Shown here piece after piece: positions 1 to 6,121 of a stretch of 7,142 bases of DNA. The stretch spans positions 1 through 7,142 of the forward strand of contig JAQZAY010000191.1 in NCBI GenBank assembly GCA_029239415.1. Reading direction: 5' to 3'. The stretch's first letter is position 1, and each line of letters starts with the position of its first letter. The notes under the pieces are model-generated. The model worked only from the letters and a program-made list of their open reading frames with translations, ran no database searches and had not been told where the DNA came from. The translations under genes were made by a program, and so were the position numbers. This DNA is from Pseudomonas sp. (GTDB lineage Bacteria > Pseudomonadota > Gammaproteobacteria > Pseudomonadales > Pseudomonadaceae).

Positions 1-264
1 TTCGAACATCGATTCGAAACGGGGCTACCCCTCTACCTGGGCCTGAGCCGGGACAGCCTGCAGGTCCACCTGTCCGAGCACCATGGCGATGCAAGTCCAG
101 GCACCACCCTGTTTGTCCCCGTGCAGGACATCGTGCTGCTGCGTGACGAGCTGCAAGGCAAGCAGTACGGCTATGGGCGGCCAGAGATCGTCGACCAGGG
201 CTGGGGCGGGCTGCTGGAGGTGCACGATCCTTTCGGCAATCGCATCCGGTTCTGCCAGAGCTGA
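1..264 (+). CDS. Glyoxalase/bleomycin-resistance (VOC) family protein, C-terminal part
   Basis: The frame is open from the first base to the TGA at 262-264, giving the last 87 residues of a protein whose start lies outside the window. The C-terminal segment LLEVHDPFGNRIRFCQ is the typical closing strand of the vicinal-oxygen-chelate fold, with the D-P-F/D-G-N turn. The earlier stretch LYLGLSRDSLQVHLSEH resembles the middle strand of bleomycin-resistance-like members. These proteins are usually about 120 residues, so roughly 30 are missing. The family includes metal-dependent lyases, dioxygenases and metal-free binding proteins for drugs such as bleomycin. H23 and the E of LLEVHDP could be metal ligands, but the substrate cannot be told from this fragment. 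It lies upstream of the regulator on the same strand, separated by 113 bases, and nothing links it to phosphonate metabolism. The fold assignment is fairly sure; the function is unknown. Confidence 0.82.
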   Translation, partial: FEHRFETGLPLYLGLSRDSLQVHLSEHHGDASPGTTLFVPVQDIVLLRDELQGKQYGYGRPEIVDQGWGGLLEVHDPFGNRIRFCQS

Positions 265-274
265 CGTCTCGACG

Positions 275-294
275 CGACGAAACGCACTTCGTCG
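275..294 (+). repeat. Small hairpin after the VOC gene
   Basis: CGACGAA at 275-281 is perfectly complementary to TTCGTCG at 288-294, with a six-base loop. It lies 11 bases after the VOC stop codon. It has the placement of a transcription terminator, but no run of T follows it, so a Rho-independent terminator is only a weak possibility. It may instead protect the 3' end of the upstream mRNA. Confidence 0.45.
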
Positions 295-299
295 TCTAG

Positions 300-335
300 C
301 TGACACAAAGAGGTAATAATTCCTTCATAGGATGG
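300..335 (+). promoter_or_regulatory. AT-rich island, probable promoter region of the LysR gene
   Basis: This is a clearly AT-rich patch in otherwise GC-rich DNA, 40-80 bases before the regulator start. It contains CTGACA (300-305), a one-mismatch -35 hexamer, and TAATAAT (314-320), which resembles a -10. The two are only 8 bases apart and cannot form one promoter. If TAATAAT is the -10, its -35 would fall in the hairpin at 275-294. A short perfect inverted repeat, TCCT-TCAT-AGGA, sits at 321-332 and could be part of an autoregulatory site. The promoter assignment is inferred from position and composition. Confidence 0.35.
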
Positions 336-377
336 CCGTCAGCCCGTAACTTCCTCCTATTCCTGGAGCGTCCATCC

Positions 378-1238
378 ATGCTTTGCGCAGAGCTGAAGTC
401 CTTCCACATGGTCGCGCGCCTGGCCAGCATCACCCAGGCAGCCAAGAAGCTGGGCCTGAGCCAGCCGACCGTCACGACCCAGATCCGCAACCTGGAGGCT
501 CAATACGGCGTCGAGCTGTTCTATCGGGGTGGCCGGCGGCTGACGCTCAGCGACGAAGGCGCGCAGCTGCTGCCCATGGTGCAACAGTTGCTGCAGCAGG
601 AGGCGAGCATCGAGTTCTTCCTGCGCAACAGCGGCCAGGTGCAGGGGACCCTGCGGATCGGGGCGACCGCGCCGTATTATGTGCTCGACATGGTCAAGGC
701 ATTCCGCGAGCAGTTTTCCCAATGCGAGGTGACACTGGAAATCGGCAACTCGCAACAGGTGATCGAGGCGCTGGAGGAATACCGGGTCGATCTGGCGGCC
801 TCCTCGCAACGGGTGGAGGACGCGCGCCTGACGCGGCGGGTGCTGGGATACGATCCGCTGGTGCTGGCGGTTCATCGCAGCCATCCACTGGCCAGCCGTG
901 ACCGCATCGCGCCGAGCGCACTGGCAGGGCACTGCCTGCTGATGCGCGAAAATGGATCGACCACGCGCACGCTGACCGCCGAGCTGTTGCGCGATGCAGG
1001 GGTGCAGCCAGGCCCGCTGCTGGAAATCGGCAGCCGCGAGTCGATTCGCGAGGCCGTGTTGCGCAACATCGGCGTGAGCATCATTGCCCGCCATGAGGTC
1101 CCGGAAAATCCGCTGCTCAAGGTGGTGGAACTCGAAGGCGCGCCCCTGATCGCCGAATACCTCTATTGCCTCAAGGAGCGGCGCCAGGCCAGGCTGCCGG
1201 CGGCCTTCCTCGGGCTGGCGCGCGAAGCAGCGCGCTGA
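378..1238 (+). CDS. LysR-type transcriptional regulator of the aminophosphonate operon
   Basis: This 286-residue protein has the normal LysR-family length and layout. The N-terminal winged helix-turn-helix covers about residues 1-60, with A-S-I-T-Q-A-A-K-K-L as the first helix and SQPTVTTQIRNLE (28-40) as the recognition helix, followed by the typical ELFYR and LTLSDEG segments. A linker helix follows at about 62-90, and the effector-binding periplasmic-binding-protein-like domain runs from about 91 to 280, with the usual IGVSIIAR element at 231-238. The ATG at 378 has a TGGAG Shine-Dalgarno 9 bases upstream, and the match to the family begins at once, so the start is firm. It points in the same direction as the transporter operon and is separated from it by 120 bases, not divergent as is common for this family. 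Regulation of the downstream aminophosphonate genes, perhaps with the substrate or a breakdown product as effector, is inferred from the neighbourhood; LysR genes also sit beside phnWX in other pseudomonads. Confidence 0.93.
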   Translation: MLCAELKSFHMVARLASITQAAKKLGLSQPTVTTQIRNLEAQYGVELFYRGGRRLTLSDEGAQLLPMVQQLLQQEASIEFFLRNSGQVQGTLRIGATAPYYVLDMVKAFREQFSQCEVTLEIGNSQQVIEALEEYRVDLAASSQRVEDARLTRRVLGYDPLVLAVHRSHPLASRDRIAPSALAGHCLLMRENGSTTRTLTAELLRDAGVQPGPLLEIGSRESIREAVLRNIGVSIIARHEVPENPLLKVVELEGAPLIAEYLYCLKERRQARLPAAFLGLAREAAR

Positions 1239-1245
1239 CCGGAAT

Positions 1246-1283
1246 ACCGAAATCTGCCTATGGCCCTATCGGCAGCTTTTGGT
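1246..1283 (+). promoter_or_regulatory. Long imperfect dyad between the regulator and transporter genes
   Basis: Bases 1246-1252 (ACCGAAA) pair with 1277-1283 (TTTTGGT, one G-T pair). After one mismatch, 1254-1258 (CTGCC) pairs perfectly with 1271-1275 (GGCAG). The 12-base loop can add two or three more pairs (1260-1262 with 1267-1269). It starts 7 bases after the LysR stop and is centred about 94 bases before the ATPase start codon. It could be an RNA terminator for the regulator transcript, although T-richness lies in the 3' arm and not after it, or a protein-binding operator for the operon. The sequence alone does not choose between these. Confidence 0.5.
1256..1268 (+). repeat. Direct repeat copy 1, GCCTATGGCCCTA
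   Basis: This is the first of two near-identical 13-base copies in the regulator-transporter gap; it agrees with the copy at 1334-1346 at 12 of 13 bases. It lies inside the loop and 5' arm of the dyad at 1246-1283. It includes the small self-complementary core GCC-TAT-GGC. The two copies start 78 bases apart. Confidence 0.55.
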
Positions 1284-1333
1284 CGATTGCCATCAACCGT
1301 TCGCACGGCTTGCCTAGCATGACCCTCGTCCCA

Positions 1334-1346
1334 GCCTATGGCTCTA
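1334..1346 (+). repeat. Direct repeat copy 2, GCCTATGGCTCTA
   Basis: This second copy lies directly before the ribosome binding site of the ATPase gene (GAGG at 1348-1351). It also contains an in-frame ATG (1338) that could be mistaken for the start of that gene. Its place suggests an operator overlapping the transcription start or leader, but this is inference. Confidence 0.5.
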
Positions 1347-1347
1347 C

Positions 1348-1351
1348 GAGG
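1348..1351 (+). promoter_or_regulatory. Ribosome binding site that decides the ATPase start
   Basis: GAGG (in ACGAGG) ends 7 bases before the ATG at 1359. The alternative ATG at 1338 has no purine-rich sequence at a proper distance, and it would make the direct repeat coding. The ATG at 1383 has only a weak GGTGA just before it and starts too close to the first conserved strand. Confidence 0.6.
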
Positions 1352-1358
1352 TTTTCTC

Positions 1359-2411
1359 ATGACGATTGCAAGTTCGGTGAACATGCAGGTGCGCGACATC
1401 CACAAGGGCTTCGGCGCCTTCAAGGCGCTGGACGGTGTATCGCTGGATATCGCCGCCGGTGAGCTGGTGTGCCTGCTGGGGCCGTCCGGCTGTGGCAAGA
1501 CCACCTTGCTGCGTTGCATCGCCGGCCTGGAGCGCCAGGACCGCGGCACGATCCTGATCGGCGCGCGCGATGTGTCCCGGTTGCCGCCCCAGGCCCGCGA
1601 CTACGGCATCCTGTTCCAGTCCTACGCACTGTTTCCCAACCTGACGGTGGAGCAGAACATCGGCTACGGCCTGTCCGGCAACAGCCGCGGGACGATCCGC
1701 GCCCGGGTCACCGAGATGCTCGAGCTGGTCGGGCTCCTGGGCAGCGAGAAAAAGTACCCTGGGCAACTGTCCGGCGGCCAGCAGCAGCGTGTCGCGCTGG
1801 CCCGTGCGCTGGCGCCGGCGCCGTCGCTGCTGCTGCTCGACGAGCCGATGTCGGCCCTGGACGCCCGGGTGCGCGAGCACCTGTGCGGCGAGCTGCGCCA
1901 GCTGCAGAAGCGCCTGGGCATCACCACGCTGATGGTCACCCACAACCAGGACGAGGCGATGCTGATGGCCGACCGCATCGCGGTGATCAACCAGGGCCGC
2001 GTCGAGCAGTTCGCCAGTCCCGAGGACATCTACCGCGCCCCGACCACGCCTTTCGTTGCCGAGTTCGTGGGGCAGGGCAACTGGTTGCCGTTCGAGCGCG
2101 GCCAGGATGGACAAGCACGGGTCGGCGGACTGAGCCTGCGCCTGCAGGGCGCCGATGCTCGCCCGCGCGGGCGCTTGTTCTGCCGCCCGGAGGCCGTGGT
2201 CATCAACCCCGTGGTGCAGGAAGACAACCTGTTCACGGCGCAGCTGCGCGAGCTGACCTTCCTGGGCAACCGCTGCCGCCTGAGCTTCGAGCTCGATGCC
2301 TTGCCCGGCCATGGCCTGCTGGCAGAGCTGGAGCCGCATGCGCTGCCGCGACTGGCCGGGTCGCATATCCGCGTGGCCCTGCCGCCACGCAGCCTGCAGG
2401 TGTTTGCCTGA
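1359..2411 (+). CDS. ABC transporter ATP-binding protein, 2-aminoethylphosphonate type (PhnT-like)
   Basis: This is the ATPase of an import system and powers uptake from the cytoplasmic side of the membrane. All nucleotide-binding motifs are intact in the 350-residue protein: Walker A GPSGCGKTT (41-49), Q-loop Q87 in FQSYALFP, signature LSGGQQQR (137-144), Walker B LLLLDEP (157-163), D-loop SALD (165-168) and H-loop H195 in MVTHNQDEA. A C-terminal TOBE-like regulatory domain follows at about 240-345. Length and layout are those of the iron/thiamine/spermidine/AEP importer ATPases. The start at 1359 is chosen for its GAGG site; a start at 1338 would add seven residues. The stop is followed almost at once by the permease gene, so the two are probably translationally coupled. 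AEP as the substrate comes from the neighbouring phnX and binding protein. The motifs alone would also fit an iron or spermidine system. It corresponds to the component called PhnT2 or AepT elsewhere. Confidence 0.93.
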   Translation: MTIASSVNMQVRDIHKGFGAFKALDGVSLDIAAGELVCLLGPSGCGKTTLLRCIAGLERQDRGTILIGARDVSRLPPQARDYGILFQSYALFPNLTVEQNIGYGLSGNSRGTIRARVTEMLELVGLLGSEKKYPGQLSGGQQQRVALARALAPAPSLLLLDEPMSALDARVREHLCGELRQLQKRLGITTLMVTHNQDEAMLMADRIAVINQGRVEQFASPEDIYRAPTTPFVAEFVGQGNWLPFERGQDGQARVGGLSLRLQGADARPRGRLFCRPEAVVINPVVQEDNLFTAQLRELTFLGNRCRLSFELDALPGHGLLAELEPHALPRLAGSHIRVALPPRSLQVFA

Positions 2412-2424
2412 TATGGAACGGGTG

Positions 2425-4134
2425 ATGACCATCACAGCCCCCGCCGTGCACAACCCCCGCCGCCATGCCGGCACCGACCGCGCCGACACGGTTTTCGTGC
2501 TGGGCGGGCAGTGGCTTGTGCTTGTATTGATGACAATGGCCTTGCTGCTGCCCCTGCTGGCCATGCTCTGGCGCGGGTTCAGCGGCGATGCCGGGCAGGG
2601 CGGTGGCTGGCAGGCGGCGCTGGCGTTGTTCGGCAGCACGAATTTTCGCTGGCTGCTGGGCAACAGCCTGACGGTCTCGCTGACCGTGGCGACCATTGTC
2701 GTGCCGCTGGCCTATGCGTTCGCCTATGCCCTGCAGCGCACCTGCATGGTCGCCAAGCCGCTATGGCGCGGGATCTCGTTGCTGCCGCTGCTGGCGCCGT
2801 CGATGCTGCCAGGCATCGCCCTGATCTACCTGTTCGGCAACCAGGGAGTGCTGCGCGATTTCACGCCGGACAACATCTACGGGTTCTGGGGCATCGTCCT
2901 CGGGCAGGCCATCTACACCTTTCCCCACGCGCTGATGGTGCTGCTGTCGGCGCTGGCGCTGGCCGATGCGCGACTGTTCGACGCTGCCTCGAGCATGGGC
3001 GCCTCGCCCTGGCGCGCATTTGGCAGCATCACCTGGCCAGGCAGCCGCCAGGGCGTGTTCGCCGCGGCTTGCCTGGTGTTCACCTTGTCGATCACCGACT
3101 TTGGCGTACCGGTAGTGGTGGGCGGTGACTACCAGGTGCTGGCGCTGGAAGCCTACAAGGCCGTGGTGGGTCAGCAGCAGTTCGGGCGTGGGGCGCTGAT
3201 CGGCATGGTCCTGCTGCTGCCGGCATTGCTCAGCTTCTCGGTGGACCTGTGGTTGCGGCGTCGCCAGCGCACTGCCATGGGCGGCCGCGCCCAGGTCTAT
3301 CATCCGCAGCCTTCCAGGGTGCGCGATGGGATATTTCTCGCCGTGGCGATCGGGATCTGCAGTGTACTCGTGGGGGTATTCGGCATGGCGGTGTACTCGT
3401 CGCTGGTCAAATTCTGGCCGTATGACCTGTCGTTGTCGCTGCACAACTACGCCTTTTCGGATTTGCCTGGCGGCTGGCTGGCCTACCGCAACAGCGTGCT
3501 GCTGGCAGCCTGTACCGCAGTGATCGGCAGCCTGCTGATCTTCACCGGTGCCTACCTGATCGAGAAGACCCGCCAGACTGCGCTGACCCAGGCCTTGCGG
3601 CTGCTCAGCCTGGTGCCCATGGCCGTGCCGGGCCTGGTACTGGGCCTTGGCTACGTGTTCTTTTTCAATCTGCCGGGCAACCCGCTTGGCGGGCTGTACG
3701 GCACCCTGACGCTACTGGTGGTGTGCACCATCGCGCACTTCCTGACCACGGCGCAGATGACCGCCAGCGCGGCCCTCGGCCAGCTCGACAACGAGTTCGA
3801 GGCGGCGGCCCTGGCGCTCAAGGTGCCCTTGCTGCAGCACTTCCTGCGGGTGACGCTGCCCATCTGCCTGCCCGCGCTGCTCGATATCGTGCGCTACCTG
3901 TTCGTCTCGGCGATGACCACGGTCTCGGCCGCCATCTTCCTGTACAGCCCTGACAGCGTGCTGGCTGCGGTGGCGGTGCTGAACATGGATGACGCTGGCA
4001 ACGTCGGCGGTGCGGCGGCCATGTCGACCTTGATCCTGCTCACCTCGGCAGCGGTGTCGCTGCTGCTTTCCACGCTCTCGCGCGGCCTGTTGCGCCGCTC
4101 CCAGGCCTGGCGCCAGCCAGCGCCGGGCCACTGA
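2425..4134 (+). CDS. Fused double-domain ABC permease, 2-aminoethylphosphonate type (PhnU-like)
   Basis: This inner-membrane channel protein of 569 residues is about twice the size of a single permease and is made of two homologous halves, so one chain can replace the usual pair. I count about 12 hydrophobic segments, roughly at 27-49, 80-102, 116-137, 154-178, 212-232, 256-275, 302-324, 356-378, 395-416, 425-442, 487-506 and 532-551. Each half has the cytoplasmic EAA loop that docks on the ATPase: [20 protein letters not shown] (186-205) and [10 protein letters not shown]...LP (459-479). The second loop has Leu (465) where the conserved Gly is expected. Iron (FbpB), thiamine (ThiP) and the TIGR03262-type AEP permeases share this fused build. 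The start is uncertain. ATG 2425 has GGAA at 2415-2418 with a 6-base gap and is preferred; ATG 2413, one base after the ATPase stop, would add four residues. The open frame reaches further upstream but only inside the ATPase gene. Confidence 0.92.
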   Translation: MTITAPAVHNPRRHAGTDRADTVFVLGGQWLVLVLMTMALLLPLLAMLWRGFSGDAGQGGGWQAALALFGSTNFRWLLGNSLTVSLTVATIVVPLAYAFAYALQRTCMVAKPLWRGISLLPLLAPSMLPGIALIYLFGNQGVLRDFTPDNIYGFWGIVLGQAIYTFPHALMVLLSALALADARLFDAASSMGASPWRAFGSITWPGSRQGVFAAACLVFTLSITDFGVPVVVGGDYQVLALEAYKAVVGQQQFGRGALIGMVLLLPALLSFSVDLWLRRRQRTAMGGRAQVYHPQPSRVRDGIFLAVAIGICSVLVGVFGMAVYSSLVKFWPYDLSLSLHNYAFSDLPGGWLAYRNSVLLAACTAVIGSLLIFTGAYLIEKTRQTALTQALRLLSLVPMAVPGLVLGLGYVFFFNLPGNPLGGLYGTLTLLVVCTIAHFLTTAQMTASAALGQLDNEFEAAALALKVPLLQHFLRVTLPICLPALLDIVRYLFVSAMTTVSAAIFLYSPDSVLAAVAVLNMDDAGNVGGAAAMSTLILLTSAAVSLLLSTLSRGLLRRSQAWRQPAPGH

Positions 4135-4153
4135 ACCTCACCTGGAGACTGTC

Positions 4154-4981
4154 ATGCACTACCAGACGCCAACCCGCCTGCAAGCCGCCATCCTCGACTG
4201 GGCGGGCACCGTGGTCGACTTCGGCTCGTTCGCGCCCACGCGGATCTTCGTCGAGGCCTTCGCCAGCTTCGATGTCGAGATCAGCCTGCAGGAGGCGCGT
4301 GGCCCGATGGGCATGGGCAAGTGGGACCATATCCGCACCCTGTGCGACCAGCCCGCCGTCGCCGAGCGCTTCCATCGGCGCTTCGGGCGCCTGCCCGGCG
4401 ATGATGATGTCACCGCGATCTACGAGCGCTTCATGCCCCTGCAGATCGCCAAGGTGGGCGCGCACTCGGTACTGATCCCCGGTGCCCTGGAGGCCGTCGC
4501 CGCGCTGCGCCAGCGCGGCCTGAAGATCGGCAGTTGCTCGGGCTACCCGAAGCAGGTCATGGACTCGGTCGTCGCACTGGCCGCCGCCAAGGGCTATCGG
4601 CCGGATCATGTCGTGGCCACCGACGAGGTGCCCAAGGGCCGGCCAAGCCCCGCGCAGGCCCTGGCCAACGTCATCGCCCTGGGCCTGGACGATGTGGCCG
4701 CCTGCGTGAAGGTGGACGACACCGTGCCCGGCATTCTCGAGGGTCGCAGTGCGAGCATGTGGACCGTGGCACTGCGTTTTTCCGGCAACTTCCTCGGCCT
4801 GGACTGGGACCAGTACCAGGCGCTCTCGCCACGGCAGAGGGAGGCCGAGCGCGAGCGCATCGACGGGCTGTTCGCTGCCAGCCGCCCGCACTACCTGATC
4901 GACACCATCAGTGAGCTACCGCAGGTGGTCGATCTCATCGACGCACGACTGGCGCGCGGCGAACTGCCAGCCACTTGCTGA
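4154..4981 (+). CDS. phnX: Phosphonoacetaldehyde hydrolase (phosphonatase)
   Basis: This enzyme cleaves the C-P bond of phosphonoacetaldehyde, giving acetaldehyde and inorganic phosphate in the cytoplasm. It is a HAD-superfamily protein of 275 residues, normal for PhnX. Visible motifs: nucleophile motif I DWAGT (D15; the second acid of ordinary HAD phosphatases is Ala17, the phosphonatase hallmark); cap-domain PMGMGKWDH with K56, the lysine that forms the Schiff base with the aldehyde; motif II SCSGY (127-131); the GRP arginine R163; and motif IV acids D188/D189 in KVDDTVPG. The long tail with [14 protein letters not shown] (243-256) is also typical of PhnX. All catalytic residues are present, so it should be active. 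It starts at an ATG with GGAG 6 bases upstream, 19 bases after the permease stop, inside the operon. The K56 lysine separates it from the TIGR03351-type PhnX-like proteins. The identification is very sure. Confidence 0.98.
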   Translation: MHYQTPTRLQAAILDWAGTVVDFGSFAPTRIFVEAFASFDVEISLQEARGPMGMGKWDHIRTLCDQPAVAERFHRRFGRLPGDDDVTAIYERFMPLQIAKVGAHSVLIPGALEAVAALRQRGLKIGSCSGYPKQVMDSVVALAAAKGYRPDHVVATDEVPKGRPSPAQALANVIALGLDDVAACVKVDDTVPGILEGRSASMWTVALRFSGNFLGLDWDQYQALSPRQREAERERIDGLFAASRPHYLIDTISELPQVVDLIDARLARGELPATC

Positions 4982-4996
4982 TCCACGCCTGGATCA
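4979..4996 (+). repeat. Perfect 7-bp palindrome overlapping the phnX stop codon
   Basis: TGATCCA (4979-4985) and TGGATCA (4990-4996) are exact reverse complements around CGCC. The left arm begins with the phnX TGA stop. As RNA it would form a compact stem with a four-base loop, 27 bases before the binding-protein start. No T-run follows, so it is not a standard terminator. A role in mRNA processing or stability that favours the binding-protein message is plausible but inferred. Confidence 0.6.
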
Positions 4997-5023
4997 CCAA
5001 TACTCATCAGACAGGAATCCATC

Positions 5024-6043
5024 ATGTTCAAGCGCACCGCCTTGGCCACCGGCCTGCTCGCCGCCTGTGTCTTCCAGGCCCAGGCCAGTACCGAGCTGAC
5101 TGTCTACACCGCCCTGGAAGTCGAACAGCTCAAGGCCTACAAGCAGGCCTTCGAGAAGCAGCACCCGGACATCGAGATCAAGTGGGTGCGTGATTCCACG
5201 GGTATCGTCACGGCCAAGCTGCTCGCGGAAAAGGACCGCCCGCAAGCCGACGTGGTCTGGGGCCTCGCCGGCTCCAGCCTGGCCATCCTCAAGCAGCATG
5301 GGATGCTCGAGGCGTACAGCCCGGCCAACCTCGCCAACATCGCCGCCAACTACCGCGACGCCGCCAACCCGCCCACTTGGGTCGGCATGGACGTGTGGGC
5401 CGCGACCCTGTGCTTCAACACCGTCGAGGCACAGAAACAGGGCCTGCCCAAGCCAACCAGTTGGGAAGACCTGGCCAACCCGGTGTACCAAGGCAAGATC
5501 GTCATGCCCAACCCGGCGTCGTCCGGTACCGGCTACCTGGACGTCAGCGCCTGGCTGCAGACCTTCGGCGAAGACCAGGGCTGGGCCTACATGGACAGGC
5601 TGCACGCCAACATCGGGCAGTACACCCATTCCGGTTCCAAACCCTGCAAGCTCGCGGCTTCCGGAGAGTTTCCCATCGGCATCTCGTTCGAATACCCGGC
5701 CATACAGCTCAAGCGCAAGGGCGCGCCGCTGGACATCGTGTTGCCGGCCGAGGGCCTGGGGTGGGAAGTGGAGGCCACCGCCATCGTCAAGGGCACCCGG
5801 CACCTGGACGCGGCCAGGAAACTCGCCGACTTCTCGGCCAGCCCCCAGGCCATGGAACTGTACAAGGTCAACTTCGCCGTGCTGGCGCAGCCTGGTATCG
5901 CCGAGCGCATCGATGAGCTGCCGGCCGACTACGAGCAGCGCCTGATCAAGAACGACTTCGAGTGGGCCTCGCAGAACCGCGACCAGGTCCTGGCCGAGTG
6001 GCGCAAGCGCTACGACGGCAAGTCCGAGCCGCAGCCCAGGTAG
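5024..6043 (+). CDS. Periplasmic 2-aminoethylphosphonate-binding protein of the ABC importer (PhnS-like)
   Basis: This is the solute-binding protein that captures the substrate outside the inner membrane and delivers it to the permease. It has 339 residues. The N-terminus MFKRTALATGLLAAC...AQA|ST is a secretion signal; cleavage after A21 by signal peptidase I fits, though LAAC (12-15) also matches a lipobox. The mature part starts TELTVYTALEVEQLKAY and continues with VRDSTGIVTAKL (55-66), ADVVWGLAGSS (75-85) and NPASSGTGYLDV (163-174). These are the ligand-loop regions of the iron/AEP/phosphosugar group of binding proteins (TIGR03261-like). The paired C-terminal tyrosines of iron binders are not apparent. 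Two mature cysteines, C130 and C208, could form a disulfide. The ATG has AGGAA 6 bases upstream. The gene follows phnX by 42 bases, separated from its ATPase and permease. The AEP substrate is inferred from family resemblance and context; an N-substituted AEP is possible. Confidence 0.92.
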   Translation: MFKRTALATGLLAACVFQAQASTELTVYTALEVEQLKAYKQAFEKQHPDIEIKWVRDSTGIVTAKLLAEKDRPQADVVWGLAGSSLAILKQHGMLEAYSPANLANIAANYRDAANPPTWVGMDVWAATLCFNTVEAQKQGLPKPTSWEDLANPVYQGKIVMPNPASSGTGYLDVSAWLQTFGEDQGWAYMDRLHANIGQYTHSGSKPCKLAASGEFPIGISFEYPAIQLKRKGAPLDIVLPAEGLGWEVEATAIVKGTRHLDAARKLADFSASPQAMELYKVNFAVLAQPGIAERIDELPADYEQRLIKNDFEWASQNRDQVLAEWRKRYDGKSEPQPR

Positions 6044-6067
6044 GTCTGTACGGTTATCTGCGCGGTG

Positions 6068-6081
6068 CGTCCGATGGGACG
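6068..6081 (+). repeat. Short inverted repeat in the binding-protein/oxidoreductase gap
   Basis: CGTCC (6068-6072) and GGACG (6077-6081) are perfect reverse complements around a four-base GATG loop. Two copies of GTGCGT (6065-6070 and 6085-6090) lie at or beside it. It is short enough to arise by chance in GC-rich DNA. Confidence 0.3.
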
Positions 6082-6088
6082 GCCGTGC

Positions 6089-6108
6089 GTGAAGTCTTCA
6101 CTGTTTTT
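6089..6108 (+). promoter_or_regulatory. 13-base palindrome followed by a T-tract, possible attenuator or operator
   Basis: GTGAAG-T-CTTCAC (6089-6101) is a perfect odd palindrome, followed two bases later by five T (6104-6108). As RNA only five pairs can close over a three-base loop, so it would be a weak intrinsic terminator that might reduce transcription into the oxidoreductase gene. As DNA it could be a protein-binding half-site pair. It lies just before the ribosome binding site at 6110-6114. Confidence 0.4.
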
Positions 6109-6121
6109 CAAGGAACTATCC

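Noticed and set aside
357..1094. 245-codon open frame on the minus strand opposite the LysR gene
   Set aside because: Its composition is that of an antisense shadow and it shows no motif; the + strand frame has a full LysR protein and a good ribosome binding site.
1299..1315. Sigma-54-like sequence TTCGCACGGCTTGCCT before the operon
   Set aside because: The GG of the -24 element is missing and the distance to TTGC is two bases too short for a sigma-54 promoter.
1287..1320. Sigma-70-like pair TTGCCA (1287-1292) and TAGCAT (1315-1320)
   Set aside because: The spacing of 22 bases is too long for a functional -35/-10 pair, so no promoter is claimed, although an activator-dependent promoter in this gap is likely.
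2296..2424. Upstream extension of the permease frame to an ATG at 2296
   Set aside because: It would overlap the end of the ATPase gene by over 100 bases, and the added residues are a frame-shifted reading of it with no membrane-protein character.
1344..2696. Long open frame of 450 codons on the minus strand opposite the ATPase gene
   Set aside because: It is an antisense shadow of a high-GC coding gene: its product is low-complexity, rich in Q, R, A and H, has no recognisable domain, and lies opposite a gene with complete ATPase motifs.
4040..4891. 283-codon open frame on the minus strand opposite phnX
   Set aside because: The + strand frame carries every phosphonatase catalytic residue; the antisense product has no recognisable fold.
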